A stretch of 64,000 nucleotides of DNA. Origin: Halobacterium rubrum (GTDB lineage Archaea; Halobacteriota; Halobacteria; Halobacteriales; Halobacteriaceae). The stretch is from assembly GCF_021729015.1 (NCBI RefSeq), contig NZ_JAJQQZ010000001.1, forward strand, positions 372,001 to 436,000, in the 5' to 3' direction. The notes beneath the pieces were generated by a model. The model was not told the DNA's origin. It did no database searches and was given only the letters and a program-made list of their open reading frames with translations. Numbering within the stretch: the stretch's first letter is position 1; every line of letters starts with the position of its first letter. A program made the position numbers and the translations under genes. Shown in pieces: positions 8,039 to 15,793 of the stretch.

Positions 8039-8246
8039 ATTCGGTTGTGTGAATCCGGACTCTTGATACTTGCCTGCAGATCATACAGTTCTTTCTCGCT
8101 CGTTTCTGAGTCGTATTGTCGAACTCCCAGCGAAGTGCGACAGATTAGCCCTCTTTTTCAGACGGACCACACAGGCCCTCTGGTCAATCATAAGTAGGCA
8201 TTTTAGACATCGACCGTTGTGGCGGCGCCAATGTCTGAGTTCTGTC

Positions 8247-8651
8247 TCAAGAGAACGCCTCTGCGAATATTCCCGCAGTATCTGACGGTCCTCCGGCATA
8301 CACAGTGCGAAGGTATCCGGTAGCGCAAACCGCCTCCAAGGAGAAAACAAAGAACAGGATTAAGGGCGATCCAATCTCGCGGAGTGGCTTCGTTGCGCCT
8401 GCTCCAAGTGCTGCGCTCACAGATGCGATACTCAGGTTGAATAAGAGGTTGTTGACGCCCGGTTTCAAATCGTCTATCTCGTGCGCAATCCGTCTTATTG
8501 GGACGACCACAATTACGATTCCAAATATACTCAATAATATCTGGCTTTTGATACTATGGGGGAATTCGAACAGTGTTGCCAGTGTCGCACCTGCCCCTGC
8601 TCCAGACAGGGTGACGAGATCATCAACAATCTGTCTCAGCGATTGGCTCAT
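8247..8651 (-). CDS. Small integral membrane protein (proviral)
   Basis: 134 aa from ATG 8651 (MSQSLRQIVDDLVTLSGAGA). An in-frame TTG at 8759 would add a poorly supported N-terminus. Three or four hydrophobic segments are visible, including LLSIFGIVIVVVPI and ILFFVFSLEAVCATG. A TATA-like GGATAATG (8676-8683) lies about 29 nt upstream, suggesting its own leaderless promoter. It is AT-rich compared with the structural block to its right. No family recognised; it could be an immunity or exclusion protein, but that is a guess. Confidence 0.55.
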   Translation of the reverse strand: MSQSLRQIVDDLVTLSGAGAGATLATLFEFPHSIKSQILLSIFGIVIVVVPIRRIAHEIDDLKPGVNNLLFNLSIASVSAALGAGATKPLREIGSPLILFFVFSLEAVCATGYLRTVYAGGPSDTAGIFAEAFS

Positions 8652-8760
8652 AAAGAAAAACAGACAACAAATTGTGGATAATGTTTTCGAACCTATTAAT
8701 AGTAAAAGTTGCCGTCGTTCTCCCCGGTTACTATCTATGACGACACGCTCCCCAACCAAA

Positions 8761-8781
8761 CTGCGGCCCTGGTGGCCGCAG
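8761..8781 (-). terminator. Hairpin terminator-like element at end of structural operon
   Basis: CTGCGGCC at 8761-8768 and GGCCGCAG at 8774-8781 form a perfect 8-bp stem with a 5-nt loop, 5 nt after the stop of the last structural gene. On the minus strand the stem is followed by TTTGG. The position suits termination of the long leftward structural transcript. No long T-run is present. Confidence 0.45.
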
Positions 8782-8786
8782 ATTAG

Positions 8787-9194
8787 TCAGGAGAGCGCCG
8801 GATAGATTCCCGTCTTCCAGACCGCGTCCAGCGGCGTCCAGATACCGAAGGCGTGACTCACCGCATCGTCGAGGCCGACGAGTACGCCCACGAAGGCGAC
8901 GAGCCGCCAGACGAGCGGGTAGCCGCTCCACATGCCGCCGGGCCAGACGACGCCGACGAGCGCGACGAGCAGGCCCGCCAGCGTGAGCAGCGCGCCCGTG
9001 GCGTGGTAGTACGGCCAGACGGTCGCGAACGCGAACAGCGCCGTCAGTGTGCCCGTGAGCGCGAGCAGGGGCTCGCGTTGGGCGTAATCGTCGGCCACCA
9101 CGAGAATGGCGACTGCGAGCACCAGCACGCCGATGTAGAGGTGGTGCGGGGCACCGATGACGCCGTCCGGCACCGATTCCGCCGGGAACGTCAC
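8787..9194 (-). CDS. Virion membrane protein, hypothetical
   Basis: 135 aa, GTG start at 9194 overlapping the previous gene's stop (GTGA). Four transmembrane segments can be seen (LYIGVLVLAVAILVV; LLALTGTLTALFAFATVW; LLTLAGLLVALVGVVW; LVWRLVAFVGVLVGL). It is the last gene of the structural block. Viruses of the SH1 type have an internal lipid membrane with several small integral proteins, and this is a likely one. No closer family recognised. Confidence 0.6.
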   Translation of the reverse strand: MTFPAESVPDGVIGAPHHLYIGVLVLAVAILVVADDYAQREPLLALTGTLTALFAFATVWPYYHATGALLTLAGLLVALVGVVWPGGMWSGYPLVWRLVAFVGVLVGLDDAVSHAFGIWTPLDAVWKTGIYPALS

Positions 9195-9448
9195 GACTCA
9201 CCACCGTCGTTCTGGACGGCGCCGAGGATGGCCTTCAGCGCGCCTTTCCCGAACGCCCACGTCGCCGCGAGCGCCACCGACAGCGCGAACACACGCCACA
9301 GCAGCGAGGGTACCTCGACGCCAGTCGCGAGCGCGACCGCCAGCAGTCCGACGTTCGCCAGCACCAGCACGTACGCCAGCCCGTCGTTGGTCAGCCGATG
9401 GCGAACGTCGACGTCGTCGGTGGTCTCGGCGTCAGTCACGGCGACCAC
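9191..9448 (-). CDS. Small membrane protein, hypothetical (virion)
   Basis: 85 aa with a GTG start at 9448 (a second GTG at 9439 is possible). Two hydrophobic segments follow an acidic N-terminus: GLAYVLVLANVGLLAVALATG and VFALSVALAATWAFG. It overlaps both neighbours by a few nucleotides, so translation is probably coupled. A likely virion membrane component; no family recognised. Confidence 0.55.
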   Translation of the reverse strand: MVAVTDAETTDDVDVRHRLTNDGLAYVLVLANVGLLAVALATGVEVPSLLWRVFALSVALAATWAFGKGALKAILGAVQNDGGES

Positions 9449-9677
9449 CTCCGTCGGTCCGCAGGCCTTCGCGGCGGAGCGCGCGCTTGTTGTGCCGGGA
9501 GCGCTGGGTGTTCTCGGCGACGCGCTCGATGAGCCCGTCGCTGTGCTGTTCGCCCTCGAGGGCGCGCCGGCTCCACCGCGCGTCGCGAGCTGCCCGGCGC
9601 GTGTAGGAGAGCGCGCCGAGCGCCGACAGCGCGGTGACGACCGCGGAGATCGCCATGACGACTTGCGTCCAGGGCAT
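9432..9677 (-). CDS. Small membrane-anchored protein, hypothetical (virion)
   Basis: 81 aa from ATG 9677 (MPWTQVVMAISAVVTALSAL). One N-terminal transmembrane helix is followed by a strongly basic, Arg-rich tail. The charge is unusual in a haloarchaeal virus and suggests nucleic-acid contact inside the particle. The start overlaps the previous gene's stop and the end overlaps the next gene. The reading frame continues upstream as a Thr/Arg-rich sequence that is only a shadow of the gene on the same strand in another frame. Confidence 0.5.
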   Translation of the reverse strand: MPWTQVVMAISAVVTALSALGALSYTRRAARDARWSRRALEGEQHSDGLIERVAENTQRSRHNKRALRREGLRTDGGGRRD

Positions 9678-9856
9678 CAGGCCACCTCCTCCCAGACGTC
9701 GCCGACGCCGGCGGCGGCGTCCTCGATGTAGTCGTCGGCCTGTGTCGAGAAGCCGATGGGCGCGGCTTCCAGCGCCTCGACGACGATGTAGACGATGCCG
9801 AGCATCAGCACGACGAACACGGCGGTCTCGACTGCGTCGAGAGAGTTCCCGGTCAC
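9677..9856 (-). CDS. 59-aa single-pass membrane protein (virion)
   Basis: A GTG start at 9856 overlaps the stop of the preceding gene (GTGA). The product reads MTGNSLDAVETAVFVVLMLG and on through one transmembrane segment (FVVLMLGIVYIVVEAL) to an acidic tail ending DVWEEVA. It is too short to stand out by length, but the overlaps on both sides, normal codon use and membrane segment support it. Probable minor virion membrane protein. Confidence 0.5.
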   Translation of the reverse strand: MTGNSLDAVETAVFVVLMLGIVYIVVEALEAAPIGFSTQADDYIEDAAAGVGDVWEEVA

Positions 9857-11226
9857 GGGTAGACACCTCCGGGGGCGGTGACGGGCGCCAGCGGGTCGTT
9901 CCAGATCGGCTCGTCGTCGCTGTCGTCGTCCGAGTCGTTGCCCGAACTCGGCGGCGATGCGCTCGGCGCCGTCGACGGGTCATCTGGGTCGATGCCCGGC
10001 CCAGGCGAGTGACCGCCGTCGTCCGGGCTCCAGTCGTCGCCGGTGCTCCCGTCGTCGCCTGCATCGTCGTCCTCGTCGTCCTGAAGTTCGTCCGGAATGT
10101 CGATGGGGTCGATGTCGGGCGTCTGGTCGCCCTCGCCGCCGTCCGGACCACCGCGCCCACTGCTCGCGTCGTCGTCCCCGTCGTTCGGGTCGACGCCCGG
10201 ACCTGGGTCGTGGCCGCCGTCGTCGGGCTGCCAGTCGTCGCCCTGTTCGGGCGCTTGGTCGCCCCCCGCGTCATCCCAAGGGTCGCTCGACGAGTCGTCG
10301 TCGGGCTCCTCGACGGCGCCGTCTCGGCCGGTCCCACGCGAGCCGTCGATGGTGTCCTGACCGCCGCTGGGCTCGGTCGTGTCGCCGGTTCCGCTGATGC
10401 CGTCGACGTCTTCGCCGACAGCGTTCTTCAGCGCGGCCGTGGCGCTCTCGTAGGTGGTTGCTGGCACGCCGACGGCCGCGAGGCTGGCGGCCTGCGTGGC
10501 CGACAGCGCCATCGTCGCCCCACCGGCGTAGACGTAGGCGGCAGCGCTGCCAGTCGCGACAGTTGCTCCGACGACGAGCGCGGCCTCTCCGGGGTTCTTG
10601 CGTGCCCACTCGAAGAGGCCCGTGCCGTCCTCGTGGAACGGCTGGTTTGCGGCGCCGGCGTCGGCGGCGCCGATCGACGGGTCGGGGAGCTGGCTGGCGA
10701 GGTCCTCGAGGTCGCCCGTCGACGGATTCGACAGGTCGACGCCCTCGAGCTCGCTGCCGCCGTAGGTCGTCGAGTCCTCGGTTGCGTCCGGCGGGAACAG
10801 CTCCTCGTTGCGCTCGGCGTTCTCCTCGTTCGGGTCCGGGAACCGGTCCTGTCGGTTGTCAACGGGGTTCGGACCGGAGTCTTCGCCCGGCCGGTCCTCC
10901 GGCGTCGTACCGGTCGGCGAGTCTGTTCCCGGGTCGACCTCGTCGTTGTCCTCGGGGAGCGTCCATCCGCTGCTGTCGCCGGCCGTGTCGCCGCTCTCGT
11001 CGCTGGCACCAGAGCCGGAGCCGGAGCTAGAGCCAGAGCCGCTGCTCGAACCACTGCCAGACCCGGAGCCACTCTCCCAGCCCGAATCAGCACCCGAGCC
11101 GGTTCCCGGCGTGCTTGGACTCGGTGACGTCTGGCTCGGCGGTGTGAGCGTTCCGAAGCCGTACAGCAGGCCCAGCAGCGCCAGTAGCAGCGCCCACACA
11201 GCCTGCGCTCGCTTCTTGTTGTCCAT
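9853..11226 (-). CDS. Acidic Ser/Gly/Asp-rich virion surface protein, hypothetical
   Basis: 457 aa from ATG 11226 (MDNKKRAQAVWALLLALLGL), which opens with a basic tip and a hydrophobic helix, so it is a signal or anchor. Residues 30-90 are Ser/Gly/Pro-rich. A central hydrophobic region lies near residues 200-270 (EAALVVGATVATGSAAAYVYAGG). The C-terminal 170 residues are long Asp/Gly low-complexity repeats of the type DDGGHxPGPGxDPxD, seen at least twice. The build suits a membrane-anchored spike or fibre with an acidic extended part. The longer open frame above 11226 is rejected because it runs across another gene. No family recognised. Confidence 0.6.
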   Translation of the reverse strand: MDNKKRAQAVWALLLALLGLLYGFGTLTPPSQTSPSPSTPGTGSGADSGWESGSGSGSGSSSGSGSSSGSGSGASDESGDTAGDSSGWTLPEDNDEVDPGTDSPTGTTPEDRPGEDSGPNPVDNRQDRFPDPNEENAERNEELFPPDATEDSTTYGGSELEGVDLSNPSTGDLEDLASQLPDPSIGAADAGAANQPFHEDGTGLFEWARKNPGEAALVVGATVATGSAAAYVYAGGATMALSATQAASLAAVGVPATTYESATAALKNAVGEDVDGISGTGDTTEPSGGQDTIDGSRGTGRDGAVEEPDDDSSSDPWDDAGGDQAPEQGDDWQPDDGGHDPGPGVDPNDGDDDASSGRGGPDGGEGDQTPDIDPIDIPDELQDDEDDDAGDDGSTGDDWSPDDGGHSPGPGIDPDDPSTAPSASPPSSGNDSDDDSDDEPIWNDPLAPVTAPGGVYP

Positions 11227-11282
11227 CAGCCGCCACCTCCGCCGTGCGGCCCGTTCAGGGCCGTATTCGTAGTTTCCTGCAT
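11226..11282 (-). CDS. Possible 18-aa mini-ORF between structural genes
   Basis: ATG 11282 reads MQETTNTALNGPHGGGGG and ends on a TGA that overlaps the ATG of the next gene. It starts 3 nt after the previous gene's stop. It fills the only gap in this part of the block and keeps the overlap pattern. It may be a leader for translational coupling, or chance. Confidence 0.25.
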   Translation of the reverse strand: MQETTNTALNGPHGGGGG

Positions 11283-11284
11283 CG

Positions 11285-11962
11285 TTAGATGTTATGAGAG
11301 TGTGGGGCGTTAGCCGTCCAAGAGATTTGCAGGCCGTCGAGGCTGCCATCCGCGTTGTAGTCGTTATTATTGGTGTACTGCATCCTTACGAGGTCCACCA
11401 GTTTGGTGCTCCCGATGTTGAGGGTATTCCAGCCCTGGGAGACGCTATACCAGCGGTCTGAGCCCCCGCTGGCGTACTCCAGCTCTATCCAGTCAATTGA
11501 AACGCCGCTGTCATACCCCTGAGCGTTCACTTTTGCCGCCGAACCCCATCGGCTATCGTAGGGGTTCACGGTATCGCTGACTGTGTAGCTGCTGCCTGGG
11601 TTGTTACCACCCGATGCACTCACGCCAGGAATCGTCACCCAAGTGGATGGCCCGCCGCCCCCCGTTTGTGTACTCCCCGGTGCCCCGAGGTCACTAGCGT
11701 GCTTGCCGTCGACGGTGTCTGCGTCGACCTGTCCGTCGACGGTCGTCCGGACGTTCGCATCGCTACGATGCTGGCCTGCCGAGACGCCACCGACCTCGCT
11801 GTGGTCGGTGACAGTCAGCAGGTGCCAGTCCACGCCGTCGTAGACCTTCGCCTCGTTGGTGCCGAGGTCGTACCACGTCTCGCCCTCGGTGGGGCTGTCG
11901 GGCGCGGTGTCGGTGACGTAGACGAAGCCGGAAGAGATGGAGTCTGCAGGCCACGTCGCCAT
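11285..11962 (-). CDS. Spike / receptor-binding-like protein
   Basis: 225 aa from ATG 11962 (MATWPADSISSGFVYVTDTA). The N-terminal part contains TWYDLGTNEAKVYDGVDW and DADTVDGKHASDLG, a motif pattern common in phage tail-fibre and receptor-binding proteins. The rest is beta-rich with many Gly, Ser, Asn and aromatic residues (ADGSLDGLQISWTANAPHSH). It is slightly less GC-rich in its 3' half than its neighbours, which suits a fast-evolving host-binding tip. The role is inferred from motif and context. Confidence 0.6.
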   Translation of the reverse strand: MATWPADSISSGFVYVTDTAPDSPTEGETWYDLGTNEAKVYDGVDWHLLTVTDHSEVGGVSAGQHRSDANVRTTVDGQVDADTVDGKHASDLGAPGSTQTGGGGPSTWVTIPGVSASGGNNPGSSYTVSDTVNPYDSRWGSAAKVNAQGYDSGVSIDWIELEYASGGSDRWYSVSQGWNTLNIGSTKLVDLVRMQYTNNNDYNADGSLDGLQISWTANAPHSHNI

Positions 11963-11963
11963 C

Positions 11964-12302
11964 TCAGACCACCTCGTAGACCTGCGCCTCGACGGCGGTC
12001 GCGTCGCTGCCTTCGAGGCGGATGGCTGTCGCGTCGTACCCCATCGCGATGATGTCCGCGCCGGCCGCGTCGAACTGCACCGGGCTCTCGGGGGCGACGT
12101 ACCATGTGGTACCGCCGTCCGGTGACAGCGACACTTCGACGTTGACAGCGCCCTCGGCGCCGAGGTACAGCGTCCACGAGGAGGCGTCACCGAGCATGCT
12201 GGCGGTGCCGCCGCTGATGTCCTCGGCGCCGTTGGTCAGCCCGCGCTCGATGCTGGCGCGACCCTGTAGCTCCTCGATGTCGCCACTGACTCCGACGGGC
12301 AT
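11964..12302 (-). CDS. Virion structural protein, hypothetical
   Basis: 112 aa, predicted almost all beta (ASSWTLYLGAEGAVNVEVSL; SPDGGTTWYVAPESP). Its start overlaps the stop of the preceding gene by one base, and the spike-like gene starts 1 nt after its stop. A small beta-sandwich next to capsid and spike genes suggests a minor capsid or spike-base protein. No family recognised. Confidence 0.55.
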   Translation of the reverse strand: MPVGVSGDIEELQGRASIERGLTNGAEDISGGTASMLGDASSWTLYLGAEGAVNVEVSLSPDGGTTWYVAPESPVQFDAAGADIIAMGYDATAIRLEGSDATAVEAQVYEVV

Positions 12303-12667
12303 CAGGTCATCACCTCGTATCCCACCGGCTGGATGGCGTAGTCGCGGTCGCCGGTCGTCGCCGAGAGGTTCCGCACGACGACCTCCATCGACTGACTGAA
12401 ACCCAGCGCCGGGATGAACGTCACCTGAAGGTCGTCGATGTCCGTCGGCGGAATCGGCGCCGGCCCGAACACCGTCTCGCCGTCCATCCGGACGACGTAC
12501 TCGGTGTCCGCGCGCTTCGAGATGGCGACCGTTCCGACGCGAAACTCGGCGTCGTTGCTCGTCGGTTGGTACTCCAGTCGGATTTCCTCGCCGCCTGCGA
12601 GGCTCACCGACGCCGTCTCGGCGAACGGCCGGTCGCCCGGGTCGGGTTCCGGGATGAGCGCCGGCAT
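12302..12667 (-). CDS. Virion structural protein, hypothetical
   Basis: 121 aa from ATG 12667. Beta-rich with regularly spaced strands (EEIRLEYQPTSNDAEFRVGT; EYVVRMDGETVFGPAPIPPT; LQVTFIPALGFSQSMEVVVR). The composition resembles the preceding 112-aa protein and suits a jelly-roll-like vertex or spike-base protein. It is coupled to both neighbours by one-base overlaps. No closer family recognised. Confidence 0.55.
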   Translation of the reverse strand: MPALIPEPDPGDRPFAETASVSLAGGEEIRLEYQPTSNDAEFRVGTVAISKRADTEYVVRMDGETVFGPAPIPPTDIDDLQVTFIPALGFSQSMEVVVRNLSATTGDRDYAIQPVGYEVMT

Positions 12668-12903
12668 CAGAGGTCGCCTCCGTGCTTGCGGTCGACGCTC
12701 GCCAGGTCCGCCGTCTTGTCGCTGTCCTCGTCGCCGTCGTGGGCTGCGGGGACCGTGCCGTCGCGGCGCCGCTCGACCTGCTGGAGTGTCTGCTCGTGCA
12801 TCGACGAGCGCTCGCCGCGGAGATTGACGCGCTGGCGGGACTCGTCGGTCCACGTCGTCGGTTCCTCGTCGCCGTCGTCGCTGGTAGTGGTGTCGTTACT
12901 CAT
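12667..12903 (-). CDS. Small charged hypothetical protein (virion block)
   Basis: 78 aa, fully hydrophilic. An acidic, Asp/Thr-rich N-terminus leads to a helical, basic middle (RQRVNLRGERSSMHEQTLQQ). No membrane segment. It overlaps its neighbours at both ends. It may be an internal or scaffold-like protein; nothing more can be read from it. Confidence 0.5.
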   Translation of the reverse strand: MSNDTTTSDDGDEEPTTWTDESRQRVNLRGERSSMHEQTLQQVERRRDGTVPAAHDGDEDSDKTADLASVDRKHGGDL

Positions 12904-13111
12904 GGTAGGTTGTGTAGACCCACACGGCGAGCAGCACGATCTGGGCGACCTCGAGGGCGAGTTCGATGTCGGCGCGGCTCCACGACGACGCCTCGATGGC
13001 CGCCGACAGCGGCGACTGGTCGCTCCCGCTGGTCGTCGACGGCGCCGCTGTTGGGGCCGGTTCGGTGCTGTCGCTCTCGGTCTGTGTGGTGTCCCAAAGA
13101 GTGGTAGACAT
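12896..13111 (-). CDS. Small tail-anchored membrane protein (virion block)
   Basis: 71 aa. A Ser/Thr/Pro-rich N-terminal half is followed by an amphipathic helix (SPLSAAIEASSWSRADIELA) and a C-terminal transmembrane segment (ALEVAQIVLLAVWVYTTYHE). It lies directly downstream of the large capsid gene. Small membrane proteins in this position are expected for viruses with an internal membrane. Its ATG follows the capsid stop by 16 nt. Confidence 0.55.
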   Translation of the reverse strand: MSTTLWDTTQTESDSTEPAPTAAPSTTSGSDQSPLSAAIEASSWSRADIELALEVAQIVLLAVWVYTTYHE

Positions 13112-13127
13112 GTGTGGCCCTCCGGCG

Positions 13128-13880
13128 CTACATCGCGTCCGTCACGGCGCTCTTCAGGCCGGACACGATGTCGCGGCCCTGCATCGCCGTGAAGTTCAGT
13201 AGCGCGTTTGTTGCGACTGCGCCGTCACCGTCCGGGTCCTCGAAGCGCGTGACGTAGGGGACGTCGACGTAGACGTCGAGGGTCATGTCGGCAGCGACGA
13301 ACGGCTCCAGCGGGTCCGAGCTGTCACGGAACTCGAAGTACTCTGGCTGCTCGCTGAGGTTCTTCCGGTGGATGTTCTTCACCGACACCGTCTTCAGGTT
13401 CTTGCTGGTGCTGGTGGAGCCGTCGGCGGCCTTCTCGACCTCGAGCGTGCCCGCCGCCTCCGGGATGTAGAAGACGTGGACCGTCGAGCCAGTTCCGGGG
13501 TCCGTGACCTGGACGTCGCCGGTGCTGACGGCGTCGTCGTTGTCCGGGGTGCCGTAGTAGTCGCCGTCGAGCCAGACGACGACGTTCTGGGTGTTCGGAC
13601 AGTCCAGCACGCCGTGGCTAAGGCTGAACGTCTCCTGGTCGTCGGCCGTCCCGTTCGTCGGACCGAGGCTCTCGTAGGCAGGGAGCGCGAGCTCGACCGG
13701 CCGGTCGTTCTGCTTGCCGAGGAGCTTGTACGCGACATCCGCCCGGAGGCGGGCGACGCGGGAGCGCTGGCCCATCGAGTTGGCCTGCCAGTCGAAGGCC
13801 TGCGGGGAGAGGTTCCGCCGGTCGCGGCCGGTCTCCTGCAGCTCCTTCTTGATGGCTCTGGGAATTCCGGGCATGGTCAC
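13128..13880 (-). CDS. Candidate large major capsid protein (SH1 VP4-type)
   Basis: 250 aa from a GTG that overlaps the previous stop (GTGA); ATG 13874 is also possible. The N-terminus is helical and basic (IPRAIKKELQETGRDRRNLS), the rest beta-rich, with a final helix IVSGLKSAVTDAM. Size, and position immediately after a 176-aa beta-rich gene and downstream of the packaging ATPase gene, match the paired large and small capsid proteins of SH1/PH1-type viruses. These build a pseudo-hexameric lattice from vertical single beta-barrels. The call rests on order and size; no direct sequence match could be made. Confidence 0.6.
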   Translation of the reverse strand: MTMPGIPRAIKKELQETGRDRRNLSPQAFDWQANSMGQRSRVARLRADVAYKLLGKQNDRPVELALPAYESLGPTNGTADDQETFSLSHGVLDCPNTQNVVVWLDGDYYGTPDNDDAVSTGDVQVTDPGTGSTVHVFYIPEAAGTLEVEKAADGSTSTSKNLKTVSVKNIHRKNLSEQPEYFEFRDSSDPLEPFVAADMTLDVYVDVPYVTRFEDPDGDGAVATNALLNFTAMQGRDIVSGLKSAVTDAM

Positions 13881-14407
13881 CGGGAGAAGGGGCCTTCGAG
13901 GGCGTCCGTGTCGAGCTGTGCGACGGAGTCGGCCGCGCTGAACGCGACCGCCGAGTCGATCATGATGGCGAACTCGTCGATGTCCCGAATCGTGACGCTG
14001 GATGGCGTGCCGGCCTTCTCAGCGGCTTCGGGGTACTGGAGGTCGACCTTGCTCTGGTCGATGTTGTCGGCGTCCTGCTGGGTGGTGATGTCGTTGCGGA
14101 CGTAGTGGCCGATGTTCGTGATCTCCTCGCTGATGCGGTGGAACGACGACTGGCCGGCGCGCTTGATGGCGAGGAAGACGGTCGTCGAGCCGATGGGGAG
14201 CGGGTCGCCGTTGCTGTCTCGGGCCTTCAGGTACAGCGGGAGGCCCGATGAGGAGCCGGCTGCGACGGCGTTGAGCAGCCGGACGGCGGTGCCGCGCTTC
14301 GGGCTGAACGTGAGGACGGCGGTCTCGTGGTCGGCGACGCCGTCCCGGGCCTCGACGTTGGTGCCAGTGGCGCCCTGGTCGAGGAAGATGTTGGCAGTCT
14401 CGGCCAT
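13877..14407 (-). CDS. Candidate small major capsid protein (SH1 VP7-type)
   Basis: 176 aa, ATG 14407 overlapping the preceding stop. The sequence is one beta-rich domain without membrane segments: HETAVLTFSPKRGTAVRLLN, STTVFLAIKRAG, then a helix-rich insert, then SSVTIRDIDEFAIMID near the end. The small capsid protein of SH1-type viruses is of about this size and is encoded next to the large one. The 4-nt overlap with the 250-aa partner implies balanced production of the two. Assignment by context. Confidence 0.6.
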   Translation of the reverse strand: MAETANIFLDQGATGTNVEARDGVADHETAVLTFSPKRGTAVRLLNAVAAGSSSGLPLYLKARDSNGDPLPIGSTTVFLAIKRAGQSSFHRISEEITNIGHYVRNDITTQQDADNIDQSKVDLQYPEAAEKAGTPSSVTIRDIDEFAIMIDSAVAFSAADSVAQLDTDALEGPFSR

Positions 14408-14703
14408 CAGTTACCGACCTCCGTGATGTGCTGCTTGAGGTCCATGCGCTCGGCGAACTTGTCGACGGAGTACAGCCCGCCGCCGAGCATCAGCTCCCGG
14501 CTGTAGGCCGGCGAGTACTGGGCGCCGGCGACGACGAGCGCGCCGTAGGCCTCGTCGGGGATGTCGTAGCTGGTGTTCGGTTCGATCAGGTTGCGGGCGA
14601 CGGTCGGCCCGACGAATCCCGCGAAGACGGCCCCGGCCTGCGACCAGAACTCGGGGTCCGCGAGTTCGTCGAGCGCGTCCATCGCATCACTGGTAGCTGC
14701 CAT
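14407..14703 (-). CDS. Small hypothetical protein upstream of capsid genes
   Basis: 98 aa. The N-terminus is acidic and helical (DAMDALDELADPEFWSQ), followed by two weakly hydrophobic stretches (AGAVFAGFVGPTVARNLI; AYGALVVAGAQYSPAY). It may be membrane-associated. It overlaps the small capsid gene by one base. The 99-nt gap upstream (14704-14802) holds no gene. Confidence 0.5.
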   Translation of the reverse strand: MAATSDAMDALDELADPEFWSQAGAVFAGFVGPTVARNLIEPNTSYDIPDEAYGALVVAGAQYSPAYSRELMLGGGLYSVDKFAERMDLKQHITEVGN

Positions 14704-14802
14704 TGCGCTCCTATCCGAGCCCCGGCCCGTTTGTACGAATGCGGCTTAGATAGCGCGAGAAGGCGCGGGCAGGCAGGTAGAGGCGTCGGGTCCCGCTGGG
14801 TG

Positions 14803-14961
14803 TCAGCGGCGGTTCTGCTGGTGCCAGTCGGCCATCAGCTCGGCGAGCGTCTCCGCGTTGCCGGGCTCGAAGCCCTTCCGGTCGGCCATCTCTGCCTTGA
14901 TTTCGCGGAACAGTTCAGCCTTGTCGCCGTACAGCGTGACTGATTCGCTCGGTTTCGCCAT
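14803..14961 (-). CDS. 52-aa hypothetical protein after the packaging ATPase
   Basis: ATG 14961 begins MAKPSESVTLYGDKAELFRE; the product ends ELMADWHQQNRR. It is helical and hydrophilic. The opening resembles haloarchaeal small proteins of the type 'SVTLYGDKAERFxEIKxE', which are frequent in plasmids and viruses. It starts one base after the ATPase stop, so it is in the same transcript. Confidence 0.5.
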   Translation of the reverse strand: MAKPSESVTLYGDKAELFREIKAEMADRKGFEPGNAETLAELMADWHQQNRR

Positions 14962-14962
14962 C

Positions 14963-15790
14963 TCAGCTGTCCTCCATGTCCGGGGGAACGAGCTTCATCC
15001 CCTCGTCGCCGTAGTGCGTCGCCTCCATCTGAACGCGCCGGGTGTCGATGCGCTCGATGTTGCCCTTGTCGTCGCTGTGGATCCACTCGCTGCCGATGGT
15101 GTGCTCGTCGTCGCCTTCGCCCTCTGTGAACCGTCGGAGTGGTCGGCTCTCGCCGTCGACTTGCAGGGCGTCGGGGACCGCGCTCGGCAGGTCGAGGGCG
15201 TTCGGGTTGTGGAACTCTGCGGGGTACTCGACGGCGTCACCGACCTTGTTCAGGTCGCCTGTGGACGTGTAACCGCCGAGAATCTGGAGCATCACGTTCC
15301 CGATGATGGTCTCGTCGATCTCCGTCAGCCGCTGGGTCGCCCAGAGGCTCGAGGAGCCTTCGCCGCGGCCGGTGGTCGCCATCCCCTTGATGACGTCCGG
15401 AAGTTTCCCCGACTGCGGGGCCGCCCAGTGCGCCTCGTCGATGACCGTCAGCGCCGACGACGAGCCCGAGGACTGGGCGAGCCGGCGCGCGGCACGGATG
15501 ACGGGCGCGACGACCTGCTCGCGCCACTCCTCGGGTTCCAGCTCGTGGCGGGCGAGGACGAGCCGGGGGTTCTGGCGGAGTGCTTGCACCCACTCGTCGA
15601 CGCCGAACGCTTCGGCTTCGCGGGGGCCGACGATGTAGTGGGCTGCGAGCCCAGATTTCACGAGGCCGCGGAACTCGTCGCTGTAGTCGAGGCAGACGAA
15701 GTAGTCGTACCGGGGTGCGTTCGTCTCCATCCACGCCTGCAGATACCACGACTTCCCCCAGCCGGACTTCGCTCCGAACAGCCCGTGCAC
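14963..15790 (-). CDS. Packaging ATPase (FtsK/HerA-like, A32-type)
   Basis: 275 aa. Walker A is GAKSGWGKS (residues 6-14) right after the GTG start. Walker B is LTVIDEAHW (114-122), followed by a sensor-like LWATQRLTEID. The 'IDEAHWAAPQ' and 'GKGxSS..ATQR' layout is typical of the genome-packaging ATPases of membrane-containing archaeal viruses. It should power DNA entry into the procapsid. It is encoded four genes before the candidate capsid pair, as expected. The GTG start is close to Walker A, so the N-terminus is minimal; no better upstream start is seen. Confidence 0.85.
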   Translation of the reverse strand: MHGLFGAKSGWGKSWYLQAWMETNAPRYDYFVCLDYSDEFRGLVKSGLAAHYIVGPREAEAFGVDEWVQALRQNPRLVLARHELEPEEWREQVVAPVIRAARRLAQSSGSSSALTVIDEAHWAAPQSGKLPDVIKGMATTGRGEGSSSLWATQRLTEIDETIIGNVMLQILGGYTSTGDLNKVGDAVEYPAEFHNPNALDLPSAVPDALQVDGESRPLRRFTEGEGDDEHTIGSEWIHSDDKGNIERIDTRRVQMEATHYGDEGMKLVPPDMEDS

Positions 15791-15793
15791 GGC

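Noticed and set aside
9634-11127. Large Arg/Val-rich rightward frame opposite the virion surface protein
   Set aside because: It is an antisense shadow of the Asp/Gly/Ser-rich gene; its composition is unlike any haloarchaeal protein.
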